Positions 1 through 13,248 of a DNA stretch of 64,000 nt are shown piece after piece. Each line of letters begins with the position of its first letter. Position 1 is the stretch's first letter. Position numbers and translations under genes: made by a program. Under the pieces are notes generated by a model. It saw nothing but the letters and a program-made list of their open reading frames with translations. It was not told where the DNA came from and did not search any database. The stretch comes from Mortierella sp. BCC40632 (Eukaryota > Mortierellomycota > Mortierellomycetes > Mortierellales > Mortierellaceae). The DNA lies in the NCBI GenBank assembly GCA_011634665.1, contig WAEK01000002.1:3428501-3492500 (forward strand), read 5' to 3'.

Positions 1-761
<761 letters not shown>

Positions 762-1743
762 ATGGATCAACCTCATCAGTCCCCCCTTCACCACCAGTCC
801 CAGCCTACAGCTGCAGTAGTAGCTCGACGCCCTCGCTCTGACAGTAACGGCAATGACGACCAGCCACTTAAACGGCAAAAACCTGGGTATTCTCCTTCGA
901 CACGTGAAGAGGAACCTGACTCGGATGCGGATGCGGATGCGGATGCTGAGGCTAATGCTGATGATCATGATGAGAGTAAAGACTCATGCGAGGATGAAAT
1001 CAAAAGCGAACAAGACTTGTCGCGGGACGACATGTTCCTGTCAGAGGTACATATTCACCCGGGGAATGGATCAGTCGATGGCAGGCTCATCAGTACAATC
1101 TTCCGATTTACCAAGACCGCCAAACTACCACCAGGGGTCTACAATTATGTCTCCGATACAGATACAGTGGCTGAGACCACAGAAGTAACCAATAACGAAG
1201 AGAACGACATTCACTCTGACAGCGACAACAGCGACTCTGACAATGACAATGGCAATGACAATGACAATGACAATGACAATGACAATGACAATGACAATGA
1301 CAATGACAATGACAATGACAATGACAATGACAATGACAATGACAATGACAATGACAATGACAATGACAATGAGGAAAGCGATCCATGGGACTACTATATC
1401 GATATCCAGCACTCGATGGGTTCTTCCCTCCAGGGAGTTGGTATGGAAATCTCTCTCTCTCTCTCTTTCTCAAAACCATGACACCACAAGGTCTAGTCCA
1501 TACAGTATGAGTGTCTTCCATCAATACTCTCATATCATGATACTAATCGATGACCCTTGGATAACAGGCTCTCAAGTATGGATGGGAAGTTTTTTGATGG
1601 TCGATTACTTAGCGTCGCTTGGAGACAAGATCAAAGGCGCCATAGCGATTGAGCTCGGTGCTGGTACAGGGATTGCTGGTATTGCCGTAGGGCTTCTCAC
1701 ATCGGTTGGCAAGATCTTTTGCTCAGGTTTGTACCTTTGGGAG

Positions 1744-1774
<31 letters not shown>

Positions 1775-2902
1775 TTTGTGTATGTGCTTGTGTGAATGTG
1801 TGCGTGTGTGTTGTCTGTTTTGAAATGAGAGCAATCGCGCACAGACCTTTTTTTTTGCGAGTGAACTCACTCAATATTCATTTTGGGGCTCTAGACTTTG
1901 ATACAGTTGTGCTTGAGAATTGCCGGTCGAATATTACCCAGAGCAGTGCAACCTACCCCTGCTGTCCAACAGTCGAATCCTCCTCCACCCTCCTCCCCTT
2001 GGAAAAGAGGATCTATCCGAAACGGCTCAATTGGCTTGCCCACAGCCCTTTTGACAGCTCCTCTCTCGTTCCTACAAATGAGCCGGATCCTTTTTCATGG
2101 ACACCCTATGAGATTGAGGAATGGAATCAAAAAGGCACATTTATCTTTGCATCTGATGGTAAACAACAGTCGGAAAAATTAATCAAAAAAAAAAAACTCA
2201 TGCAAGGGGCTTGCAGATCCTGAAAGCTGATGTTGAATCAAATGCACTTTTCTTTTTCAAGTTGTGTACGACGACAGCCTCACGGATGCCCTGATAGATT
2301 GCCTAGAAAAACTGCTCTCTAGCCCCATGCCCAAGGATCATCCCCACTATGGGCGAGGACGGGTAGCCTACCTTTCCATGGAAAAGAGGTGAGTCATCAT
2401 TTTTCATCTTTTTTGTTTTTGTTTTTGATTTTTTCTTTTGGGTTAGCATGGTTACGGGAAAGAAAGAGAGGGCAAGATAGAAAGCCTCAAAGTCTTCTTT
2501 TACACGGATAAAGGTTTTACGCTCTACGCAATCTATTTACCAATGGACCACCACTGGTGGAAAAAAAAAAGGTATAACTTTTCGTTGAATGAGCTGGATG
2601 TAGTTGCTCAGGCTCATGATTACTTTGTGAAAAAGATGAGCTCGTCCCGAATCCTCAAAGCACGCACACTAGACAAGGATAGTATCAGCAGTTACTGTGA
2701 TTATAGTCGCGTAGATGATCTGGTATGTCATTTTTTTTTTTTTTTTTTCAACAACTCGGGCTGCTGCTGCTTTTTTTTTTTTTTTTAGGCATGAGCCTAA
2801 GCTAACTAGGGACTCTATTGACATTTGTTTTCTGACTATAAACCCATAATGCAGGTTCTCTTTGAAGTCACCTGTCGAGAACTACCTGACTTGCTCGAAT
2901 AA
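762..2902 (+). CDS. METTL22: METTL22-like protein lysine methyltransferase
   Basis: Class I SAM-dependent methyltransferase of the METTL22 group (family 16), which in animals methylates lysine on non-histone proteins such as Kin17. I read six exons: 762-1440, 1568-1726, 1895-2158, 2262-2388, 2572-2722 and 2855-2902, all GT-AG with phases that join cleanly. Diagnostic segments are VWMGSFLMVDYL before the fold, the SAM-binding motif ELGAGTGIAG, the post-II stretch VVYDDSLTDAL, and MEKRYNFSLNELDV near the C-terminus. All four line up with METTL22 as I know it. The N-terminal ~200 residues are acidic and disordered and include a long Asp-Asn repeat. Intron 2 holds a (TG)n tract. The last intron but one ends in ten A's directly before its AG. 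The substrate in this fungus is unknown. Confidence 0.85.
1237..1371 (+). repeat. GACAAT hexanucleotide repeat coding for (Asp-Asn)n
   Basis: About 22 near-perfect copies of GACAAT inside exon 1 of the METTL22-like gene, in frame and read as alternating Asp-Asn. Being a multiple of 3, it can change length without a frameshift. Antisense and alternative frames give artefactual long ORFs (HCHC.., IVIV.., MTMT..). Confidence 0.97.
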
Positions 2903-3064
2903 CAGTTTTGACTAAATAGAAAAGAAAAAAAAATGAAAGGTTCAGGGTCTATTAAATACTCTCGGAGAAACAGCATGGATAGAACCGAGCGAGTAGAATG
3001 CTTACCGCCTAGTTGAACTATTGTTACCTGTGTGCTTACATGATAGAGAGGGATATTATGACCC

Positions 3065-3105
<41 letters not shown>

Positions 3106-3769
3106 GACGCTTATGAGACAAGCACAAATGAAAGAGTATCTACTCCTATGCAATTGCAGCATATTTGTTTAGGTTAATGCAAAAAAAAAAAAAAGAACCC
3201 GTGAGCAGAATGGGAATGGTTATGACATGGACTTTACGTCTGTGCGTGCTTGGAGGGATGGGGCGTTGAAAGGAGAAATAAATTGAGAGCTTTGTTGGGA
3301 TTCTAACCCGAATACTGGTATAATCCTATCAGCTGTGTAGAGAGGCGAAGGCGAGATAGCGCATTCTTCCTAAATGAAGAACTGTCAAGAGATATGTGGA
3401 GAAGATGCACAAGATAGGGGAGAGGGAGGGGGACAGAAACATCCCTTGCATGAAATGCAGAGACACTACATGGTTCCTCCCTAAAACTCAATTTAAATCA
3501 CACCCAAACTATACCACCCATCAGCCACTTTTGATATCCCATCGGTTCAGATACACACTGGCTCAAAGATCTCGACCTTTTCATTCTCGCAAAGCTTTAC
3601 TCTATACTATTGGTATCTCTTGCAAAGAGGACTAGAGCCTGAAGGGTAGAAGGTATTCGTCACATGATCATAATCTCATTATCCTTTGTCTGCATGGGGA
3701 AGCACGGGTCTTAAAAAAAAACCAACGTCGCCTTTTTACCCTTTTTTTCTTTTTTCTTCTTTTTCTTCT
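2903..3769. other. Convergent intergenic region, no gene seen
   Basis: Shared 3' flank of the METTL22-like gene and END3, 867 bp. It contains a (CT)n tract at about 3065-3103, short A runs, and no frame with recognisable protein features. Confidence 0.6.
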
Positions 3770-4206
3770 TCAAGACCGTGTTCGCAGGCGCTCAACCTCT
3801 TGCTGACTTTGGCGAAGCTCACTTTCGGAATCCTCCAAATGAGTCTCCAAGAGAGCCTTTTGTTCACGAAGACCTTGCATGACCTCACTCAACTTCTTCA
3901 GTGCATCTCTCTGACGTTGAATCTCCCGGTCCTGGTCCAACAGTTGACGGTCCAAGGAAGAGGCATCATCGTTTAACACTTGCTGTTGTTTGTATACAAG
4001 CAACTCCCGCAATTCTCTCACAGCAGTCTCCTTGTCCTGACCCGACCCACGAGATGCATATGCTCGGTCCTCAACCTCTTTGATTTGTCGTTTGATTTCC
4101 TGAAGCTCCTTCTTTAACCGTTCTTCCTGTGCATGCGTTTCTATCCTCATGAATAGTCCGTAGAGAAAATAAGAGTGGCAGGAGCAACGTGAGAAGACTT
4201 GGTTCT

Positions 4207-4285
<79 letters not shown>

Positions 4286-5584
4286 CTCTCTTTCTTTCTT
4301 TCCTAAAAAGAATTCCACCCGTTTTCTCTTCTTACCACTGGCAGCGTGATCCTTTTGATTCAATCGACTCAGATAGTCATCTGCCATCGCATGGCCCTTT
4401 TGACTCGAAAAGGCCGACTTTGTCGCAAATGACATGGGTACGGAAGGTCTTCCCGGTTGCTGACGAATTTCATCCACCGAGTAGTTGTCCGACAGTTCAT
4501 AGTTGGAACCGCCCAGGAATGAGGTCCTAAGGGAAGATGGGAGGGATGGTGGGACACGTTTTCCAAGTCGACGACTGTTGAGAATATGAAAGAATGTGAT
4601 GCACTGCTCCTTTCCAATTTGAGGTGCAGAGTGAACGTTCACAAGCGACCTGTATCGTTCCAAGTGTCCAGTAAAGAAGAAGAAGAAAGAGGATTGAAAG
4701 GGGTCAGTTTTGTGAATCTATGAGAAATCGATTTCAATATATGCCTTTTTCGAATCCTACCAAGCAGCATTAATGTCCTCTCTTGGAATCTGCAAAGATT
4801 GGTATAGTCCTTCAAACTGCCCCACTATTGCCAACAGATTTTTAAGAGAAAAAAAAAAAAGAGTCGACATAATGTGTTTAGTAATTGCATGGATGGTGCC
4901 GTTTTGGTAAGGGATCACACTGTGAGGGGGAAGGAGCGGCTGGCTTACTCCGAACCTCGCCAGTAGACAACTGGACATTGTTCCTGTAAATGGCCTCGTA
5001 ATTTGCGCGGTCAGTGGGGGCAATATACCAGTCAAAATCGTCCGACAGATTCTTGACAACGGCTACTTCAGTATCCTAGGGTAATATAGAGAGTAATGAT
5101 AGAGAACATGGCATCAGCATTAATCCATGATCGAACGACCGAGTGCCCGTCTCTTCTTCTTCTTCTACTCTTCCTTTAAGCTAAAGGAGAGATATTGATC
5201 AAAGCCAAGGAACCTACAAGCATCGAAATAGCCGAATAGTTGGACGAGAGGTTCTGGTTCATGACAGCAGCCGTTGGCTGGGGCTGCACATGATGCATCA
5301 TATATGACTGCTGACCATAACCGCCAGCGCCAGCGCCACCCGATCCAGTAAAATAGTGCATCTTTGAAGCTGGGATCATCTGTGGTGGGAGCGTTGCGGG
5401 GATATGAGATATTTCGCCGTTCGTGACGGCATAGACAAAACGGAATGCGAGACTAAACTCGTCAAAATCCATGTTCCCGTCCTTGTCAATGTCGCAAATG
5501 TCCCTGTAGTAAGCATGGAAGGAAGGGGGGAAGAGAAAGAGAGAGGGAGAGAAGAGTAGGAGACACATGGAGATGAGCTGCTAG

Positions 5585-5630
<46 letters not shown>

Positions 5631-6049
5631 CAAGTAGGCTGGCGCCTCCTCTTTGAATTAGATCTGAAAGAAAGAAAGAAAAAAAAAAAAAATAGGAAAA
5701 GAAAGAGGCATTGGTAGGTATAATGTCCTTCTTCTCCTGAACATACCAAATCTGGCTCAGCACGTTAATGTCCAATCCCGAATTCTGAAGCACCTGGCGC
5801 GCCTGAAGGCCTAGGAATGATGGAGAACGAAAGGATCATGTTTGGTTCACATGAGGATGGAAGGGTCGAGAATGGGTTGGCTGGCGCGTAAAGGAATGAG
5901 AAGCGGAAAGCGGAAAAAAAAAAAAAAGAAAAGAAAGCTTTCTTCTTTTTCTTTTTTTTTTTCGCCATACCAGAGATGTAGCCATTGACGGGACCAAGAC
6001 TTGCAAATATCTCTGAGTACTTTTGGCGCTCAGCTGGTGAGATGTCCAT
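3770..6049 (-). CDS. END3: End3-like EH-domain endocytic adaptor
   Basis: Subunit of the Pan1/End3/Sla1 complex that couples clathrin-mediated endocytosis to cortical actin. Seven exons, in transcript order: 6049-5971, 5810-5747, 5503-5218, 5075-4949, 4824-4761, 4649-4336 and 4140-3770. The N-terminal EH domain begins SPAERQKYSEIFASLGPVNG and is followed by a calcium-loop-like EF-hand, DIDKDGNMDFDEF. A glycine-rich linker leads to the second EH-like unit with DDFDWYIAPTDRANYE. The C-terminus is a strong coiled coil (QEERLKKELQEIKRQIKEVE and onward), matching the End3 C-terminal repeats that bind Sla1. Introns carry a T39 tract (5587-5625) and a (TC)n tract (4211-4279). It is head to head with SLS1 across 465 bp. 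Junctions are hand-built; exon 5 is the least certain. Confidence 0.88.
4211..4279. repeat. (TC)n microsatellite in the last END3 intron
   Basis: About 34 TC units. On the END3 transcript this is a GA tract lying just downstream of the 5' splice site of the last intron. Confidence 0.97.
5587..5625. repeat. T39 homopolymer in END3 intron 2
   Basis: Thirty-nine consecutive T on the + strand (poly-A in the transcript) within the second END3 intron. It is among the longest homopolymers in the window; others are A36 at 13210-13245 and A36 at 26764-26799. Confidence 0.97.
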
Positions 6050-6514
6050 GATGATTCAGTACTGAAGGATTGCTAGATGTATAGCAGAGAGAGTGAAAGA
6101 GAGAGAAAGAGAGAAAGAGAAATAATGGGCAAAATGTCTTTTGGTTGTTGAAGAAAGGACGAGTGGTAGTGCAACTCTTGGAAGACAAGGAGGTCAATGG
6201 GTTGGTAGAGTGAAGTAATGATGATGATGCCTGCAAGTGCATGCGGGCAAAGCCAATGGACAGTCAAGACCCAAAAAAAAAATGTGACGTTGTTTTGCTC
6301 GGTTTTATGAAAAGTGGACTAAACGGGGGAAGAGGGGCGATCTGATCTCTCAGGCCGACCATTCCTCACGATCTGTTCGAAGGCAACCACCACCGATTCG
6401 GACTACGGACTTGCAATACCTTCGACGACAGCTATACAACGCAAAAGCAAAAGGGAAAGAAAGGCCCGCCCAACGCCTAGTGATACCAGAAATAGACAAT
6501 AAGACGGAGCAGGC
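6050..6514. promoter_or_regulatory. Divergent promoter region between END3 and SLS1
   Basis: 465 bp between two head-to-head starts, so it must hold both promoters. GA-rich repeats lie on the END3 side (6085-6122). I see no specific factor-binding site I can name with confidence. Confidence 0.5.
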
Positions 6515-8985
6515 ATGAGCAGGATCAGTCGCCAGAGCTCCTTCTGGCTCTCCTCATTCAGAGCCGCTCGAGGTCTCGCCCATAACCTGAAGCCTCAAAC
6601 GTGCAGGAATAGAGTACAGAGCATTTGTACATCCTACCCCAGCCGTGATCTGGCCTCGTCTTTGTCAACCTCATCCAATGCCACCCCAGCCTCTGAAGAA
6701 TCCTCGACTACAGCAGAGTCAAAGACGACAAGGAAGCGAGGAAGAGCAAAAGCGACCAGCCATATGAACGCATCTGATCTCGACAGTCTCTCAAATAAAC
6801 TTATCAGCGATCTCTATGACAGACCTTCTGCAGGAAGCAAGGTCACTGTCCAGGACATCCTCGCTCTGAGACCACCAAAATCCAAAGTAACAGCCGAGGA
6901 GTTTGACAAAATCAAAGAGCAACTCGCAGACTCATTCAACGTTTCTCAGCTCAGGGATGTCCTTCGATCTGTCCGGATGCCTGCTGGACGCAAAAAAGCC
7001 GCCTTGCTGAATCAGGTCATGGTACTTATGAAACTCGAGGTCGTTGTTTCAAAACCAACAAAGAACAAGCTACTCGAGGCTCCCTTTTCGCCTGTAGGGC
7101 CAGATACCGTTTCAGAAGTTTGTCCCTCCAATAGAAGAGATTTGTATTTCATCTTGGGTGGAGAGGGTGACACGATGAAAAGAGTCGAAAAAGAAAAGAA
7201 CGTGCGGATCTCAATCAATATTGCGGACGAGTCGTATCTGATCCAAGGCGCCAAAGACTCGGTGGCAGAGGCGAAAAAGGCGATCGAGGAATTGGTTGCA
7301 GTCACGGAAGAATCCTGGGATATTTCTGAATACAAGGACAGAGCACTAGTCACTGGAGAACCAGCTGCCTTGGAAGACATTGCTCGTCGATCCGGTACTT
7401 TTGTTTCTGCAGAGAATGAGGATACTCTTGTGATCTCAGGACGATCTGCTCGTGAAATGGAAGAGGCAAAGCGACTCTTTGAGTTGAAGATTCAAAAGGT
7501 ATGGCGGTCAGCACTATTATTTTTTCTCTCCTTTTTGTCTATTCTTTCAGTAAGACTATCAACACACTATGGAATCAACTCACCATTAACATTTCTATGC
7601 GACGCACTCTCTTTGGTTAGCCAAATCTCAATGTGGATAGATTAGCATTCATTCACCAGGAGGATGAGCTCAAGTATGTTGGCATGTTCCCTGTTTACGA
7701 CTCTATTACAATGACTCCGGATGAGGCTCAAAAGTCTTATTTCCGAATCTGTCAAGTGGATGCAGTAAGTCAAACTGAAAACGAAGTTGGAATTGGTGCG
7801 ATGAAAAAAAAAAAAAAAAAAAAAAAAAAAGTATACTGAATGACTGCTGACTCGGCGCTGATCTTGGTTTGACTTGCTATAGTTTGCAGACACATCTTCA
7901 GAAAATGGAAATATACTCCCAGTCATGGCAACCCCAACCAGCATTGGAAGTACTTTGGCACTAAAGGATCACATGCAGACATCTATGGAAACAGCCAGAA
8001 AGCCAGGTCAATCTCTGGAGCTCGCAGCTCATTTTGGGCAGGTCCTCTTCCGCAACCTTGACTCCAGAATGACTACAACCCCGATTCCATCTTCATTTGA
8101 TTCTTTGGATCTGGAGCAATGGCTCAAGACTGTTGAAGATCCATATTTCTTTGAAAGGTAATAGAATCATTGGCAAAATTTCGAGCGAAACGAATTCTTG
8201 GATATCAATTTTTTTCTCTCTCTCCCTCGCTTTCTCTAACATGGTTTCTGCACTGTGTTTGTAGCTTGCCTTTCTTCAAGGCTGTTTCACGTATCCCACT
8301 CATTGGACCAAAGCGACGAACGATTGATGTTGAATATATTCCCACGGCACGCGTCACCCCTGGTTCTTCACATTATGAATCAAACGGCCCCACAGCAGAC
8401 ATGAATCGCAGGATCCACATCACATTGGAGATGAATGATCAAGAAGGCTTGGTCTATCTTCGAAACAGTCGATTCATTGACCATCAACTACTTGCCAATA
8501 TGATGATGCTTGGTCAACCAACGGATATTCAAATTCGAGGGGAGCTCTCGACTCTATTAGGACCCGAAAATAGACCATTGAAAGATCTTCTTTCCAAAAC
8601 TACCTTGTCCTCCACAAGCCAATTGGAGTGCCCCGGTTTCTTTTCGTTCCGTGAGACTGCATCACCGGAGTCATCACCATCACTATCATCACCGGAGTCA
8701 TCCTATTCCTCTCCAGCCGAAGCGTCATCAGTCTCATCTGCGGTTGTATTGCCACCTTCCGTCTCGCCTATTATCTCTCAGTTAGGATTGTCGGCCACTC
8801 ATACACTCAAAAGTATACAATTCAAAACCACGGGCGTATTTAATTACAAGGGACTCCCCCTTGTGGCCTCCGACATCAGGGACCAACACAGTCAAATCCG
8901 TAAACAAGAACTCAAAGTAAGGAATCAGACGGACTGTTCTTTTGAGAAGTACATGCATATACCACTATTCATCTAACACATCACT

Positions 8986-9016
<31 letters not shown>

Positions 9017-9193
9017 CTCTCTCTTTCTCTATCATAGTTGCTACCCATTCCATTTAGCTCCAGCTCTGAGCTTCTTGTTGAGCAGGCTCGGGAAGCGGCC
9101 TCACGGGTGGGGTCTGACTCGGGTCTCTCGACTGCATGGGAGAACTGGGACGACTTTGTCAAGACGGCCATGCTACTCAATAGAACTATTTAG
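6515..9193 (+). CDS. SLS1: Sls1-like mitochondrial inner-membrane expression factor
   Basis: In yeast Sls1 links mitochondrial transcription to translation at the inner membrane. Exons: 6515-7498, 7621-7764, 7883-8157, 8265-8916 and 9038-9193. The start MSRISRQSSFWLSSFRAARG is basic, Ser/Arg-rich and lacks acidic residues, as expected of a mitochondrial presequence. After a Ser/Thr-rich linker comes a conserved block (LRSVRMPAGRKKAALLNQV), then two or more KH-like repeats, including FILGGEGDTMKRVEKEKNVR and a second unit ending LVISGRSAREMEEAKRLFEL. The C-terminal half (LPFFKAVSRIPLIGPKRRTI onward) is the Sls1 C-terminal domain, interrupted by a Ser/Pro tract at about 8650-8760. Intron 2 contains a long poly(A) run. 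Assignment rests on overall architecture and motif order. Confidence 0.82.
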
Positions 9194-9457
9194 AACCAAA
9201 AATTGCATAAATCTCTCTTTCTTTCTTTCCTTCTCTCCTTTTTTTTTTTTCCCCCCCTCCTCCCCACCCCTCTGTCTCTCTCTTTTGGCTCTCGGTCTAA
9301 GAATCATGAATCGGTCGCAACGAGATTTTTCCGGTTTACATAATTTACTCCGCCTTCAAAATCTTGCAACTTGAGATCATTTTGCTATCCACTTTTTCTC
9401 CCTCCATTATCATCTGAACCTCTCGTCAAGATTCCGCAAAAAATAAAAAATAAAATA

Positions 9458-9517
<60 letters not shown>

Positions 9518-9639
9518 GAAAGGAAGGAAGGGGGTGTTTTATTGCTGATGGATGGGACCTCTAGAGTTCAAGATAAAAAAAAAAAAAAAAGGGAAGGGAA
9601 GGGAAGGAAATAGGAAAAAAGAAACATCCTCAGTCCTCC

Positions 9640-9681
<42 letters not shown>

Positions 9682-9695
9682 AGATAGTGACAAAA
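9194..9695. other. Convergent intergenic region rich in microsatellites
   Basis: 502 bp between the SLS1 stop and the APH-1 stop. Contains an (AAAG)n then (AG)n block at about 9458-9519, a poly(A) run near 9574, and a (CT)n tract at about 9643-9680. No coding signal. Confidence 0.7.
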
Positions 9696-10930
9696 TTACG
9701 AAGCACCAAGGTGAAGGCTACGAACATCGTTCACAACGATAATCGCTGAAGCGATCAATAGGACAATATTGCCCATGATGGACCAAGCACATCCCAAAGT
9801 AACCGTTTTGCTTGAATTGAGAATCGTCAAATAGGATGCACCATAGTGAGTGATGATGACCCAAAGGATCCGGATATACGAACGGTTAGTGAATCCCGTG
9901 AAAGAAATCATCATCCATGCACAGTTGTGGAAAATAAAGACACAAGTTGTGATGGCTATTACACAGGAGGGGAAAACAAAAAATGCGGAACGAATGAGTG
10001 CCCATTGTTCAAGAGTTGGCTTTGCGGCAACAATAATAATAATAGCAAACAGCAAGAAGGTGCAGTAAAATGACATGACACTCTCAAAACAGCTGAGAGG
10101 GCTCCTTGCGAGTCATCCGCCTGCTCAACAACAACAACAACAACAACAATAATAATAATAATAAAACATACCAGATACGAGATAGAGAGAGAGATTAGGA
10201 CATGAAGGGCACATCAGCACACCTGGTCCTAGAGATTGAACAAGCTGAGTAATGTAGGAGATGACTCCAAACATGATCCCGAATCCCAATCCTGCAGCAA
10301 GCGCATATCCTGATCGATTGTACTTGGACTTTGGGTGTTTTGCTACTAGATTCAAACCCTTTTCAGCACGGCTATCAAATTTGATTTTGATTTTTTTTTT
10401 TCAACCAGGTAAAGGAAAACGAATGTCAAGATACTTTCTTTTCCCATTCTCTCCTTCTCCAGCTCCCGTATTATCTTTGACAAAGTCGGACAGATGGGTC
10501 TGATCGAAAAAAAAAGACTCTTTACCTGATGAGGAGAAACAGGAAAAAGCGAAAGAGTTCCTGCAAGAGTACGGTATAGATGATTGTCGATGTGTACTGT
10601 TGTCGACTACCGGACGCTATGAACCATATTGCGGAGGCAAGTAAGAGGGAGACTAGCCAAAAGAATGCGCTATGGGTCGGAGGACAGCCCAAGTGTAACA
10701 TAGAGAGAGAAAAGAAATGGGTATTCCATGTTAAGTATTGCTAAAAAAAAGAAAAGAAAAGAAAAGAAAAGAAGAGAAAGGAGGAGAGAGAGAGAGAGGT
10801 AGAAAGACCATACCTACCTTGACACCATGAGAATGACAAGCTGGGCATTCGGGGCAATGTAACCAAAAAAGATGGCAAGACTGGGGCCATAGGCGGTCAG
10901 ACCGCATCCGAAAAAAGTGAGTAGAGTCAT
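9696..10930 (-). CDS. APH1: APH-1-like gamma-secretase subunit
   Basis: APH-1 is the multi-pass scaffold of gamma-secretase, the intramembrane protease built on presenilin. The first three exons are clear: 10930-10818, 10669-10526 and 10371-10179. The start reads MTLLTFFGCGLTAYGPSLAI, and exon 2 begins with AFFWLVSLLLAS, which matches animal APH-1 almost exactly. Exon 3 holds the GxxxGxxxG helix motif (GLGFGIMFGVIS) and the LGPGV segment. Exon 4 ends at 9696 and carries the two membrane histidines typical of the family, in VFIFHNCAW and VIITHYGAS. Only the exon 3/4 junction is uncertain: in-frame acceptors near 10083 and 10020 both work, giving a protein of about 257-278 residues against about 265 in animals. 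Presenilin, nicastrin and PEN-2 are not in the window. Confidence 0.85.
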
Positions 10931-13208
10931 GCGATGGAGGATGTTTTCTCTTTTCTTTTTTTTCTGGCCCGCGTTTCCTCCGACTATTGGGAGTCGAGTG
11001 ATGTAAGATGGGTGGTTCCTGGGGATGAGATAGAGGAGGAGGGGGTTGTCCGTTTATTTGCTCTGACGACGGCTTCGTTCTTTTTCTGGAATGGCGTTGC
11101 TGCAATACATTCTCATCCAAAAGCGTCTGAAAGATGGGCGGCTCCTCTTTTTTTTCTTTCTCCACCTTTTTTTTTTAATACGTCGTGACTGCTCCAAATG
11201 GAAAAGCAGGTAAGCTCGAGAGAAAAGGTCTCTCAACAGGCCTGGTTGCGAGGATTGTCAAGAGTAAAGAGCCTCTCTGTGTTCAAGGTTTTTTTATTCA
11301 TAAAAGAACCCTTGACACAACGTTTTTGAAAGGGTTCTCCTCGAGTCTTTCAAAGCTGCCATGTAGAAACGTCTGTTCAAGCAAAAGTTTGCTAAGGATA
11401 AGCACCAAATAGAATCCAGGCCAAAAGTCGTCCTTGTCAGGAACGCCACCGCACATTCGCCACTTAATATCCTCGGGAAGTGAACTGCTCAAGAAGAGTT
11501 CTCTGGATGGGATGGTCGGTTCGATTATGTATCCACTTTTGAAGGCTGTCCAAAGAGGTGGGATCCGGATCGTCCTCGACAGTGGTTGACAGATTAGCAA
11601 ACTCTGACAATCTACAGTTCCTGATCTCTATCGTCCTCGCTTCCAGCCTCCAGTCTCTGTAAGCGATAGTGCATATCCAGCAGAGCCTCTCCAACTCGGT
11701 AGCAGTCGGAATGTCTTTGATGATGTCAGGAATTGCTTGACCACTTCTAATGCAGATATATCTCCCTTGTGAACTTTTCCAACTGTCCAGCATCTGCCAC
11801 GGATAGGACGAGTCATCTTTCAATATACGTCTTTGCTGCAAGAAAGCTAAAATGGCACGATCTGCTCAAGTCCATTGAACTGGAGTTGATACCTCTGAGT
11901 GTGTAACCTTGGTTGATTCCTCCCTCCAAACTTATGCCCACAGTGTGAAGGACAGTAGGGGTTCAAACTCTCAGCTGTCATCTATATCAGTATTTCTATT
12001 GGCTTCTTGACTCTTTTCTTCACTCCAAGGTATCCCACAGCTTTACGATCCCTTTCAATCGTCCTGAACAGATCAATGTATCCCTTCCTTAGTTCATTTG
12101 CACCTTTGAATCATGAAAGAATCCCGATTTTAGTGACGATGATATTGCTAACACGAGCGATTTCGAGATCCAGATGTGAATGCGGGTGAAAGCCCGTCAA
12201 TTGACAACCATTTGATCAAACTTCCTCCTTGCCACGACGAGTCGACTACAGGTGGCCTTCAATCCCAGTTTAATCCCCAGGGGTCTAAGGCAAGTGATAT
12301 CTTCACCTCCACTCCCACTCTTCCAGAGAACATCTATCGCCTTGGTGGCTCCCTTTCTTGTCAGTTGTACAAATCAACCTGACCAATTGCTCTCTCTCAG
12401 AAGAGGAAAGACTCGAAGGATATGTCAAAAGAAAAAGGCTCTACATAATCAACCTACCTGCGATTTTGTAGGCTTGACTCAAGTCTTCGATAAAGCGACA
12501 CTATCGTCTGCCTGCTGTCATTCAAACCCGATCAAGTAGGATGCTCTATGTTTTTTCTAATCGAACATCGATCTAACGAAAGGGTCGCAGGGCGCCACTT
12601 TTGCGAGAGGGTAGAGGAGTGCATTCATTTCCAGATGCCCCCTTCTGTAACGGGAGACGCGTTAGCGCTTTACTAGGGCGTGGGAAAGTACCGCCCTAGA
12701 GATTCTTTATGTCAGTGACACTCGAGTGATCATAGGTGGATCTTCTTCCCAAGAAAGAAGGCCCAGTCAAAATAGTCTGCCCTTAGAGAAAATAAGGTCA
12801 AGTGGAGAGTGTAGTAGTGTCATCGGCTGTTGATACACTGTCAAAGGAATCGCCACAGAAGAGAGGCTACTGTTATCATTCAAAGAGGATACATTTCGTT
12901 TGGAGTGGGCCATTGGGGGAGAGGGTTCACTTGGCAACATGTTCCTGTGACTGACAGGACGGTTAAGACCTTGTCCCACGGACACCTGACACATTCGCAC
13001 GTTCTCTAATCCATGTGGATCTAATCGTATCTTTGCTTTGTCTCAAGTCTCCAAGAGTAGAGTCCATCTATCCTTTTAGAATCGCGCGTCCTACTCCTTC
13101 TGAATTTTGCCAACTTGTTACAAAAGACAGCGTTCTGCTGTGCCCTTTTCTTCTTTTTCGTTTTCTTCTAGACAAACCAAGAAGGGATATTGTCTTATAT
13201 CAATCCGA

Positions 13209-13248
<40 letters not shown>

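Noticed and set aside
1108..1533. Long antisense and alternative-frame ORFs over the Asp-Asn repeat
   Set aside because: They exist only because a 6-bp repeat has no stop in several frames; their proteins are pure HCHC, IVIV or MTMT strings.
3295..3325. tRNA-like T-arm sequence near GGGATTCTAACCC
   Set aside because: The loop does not match TTCGAAT or TTCAAAT, and no acceptor, D or anticodon stem can be folded around it.
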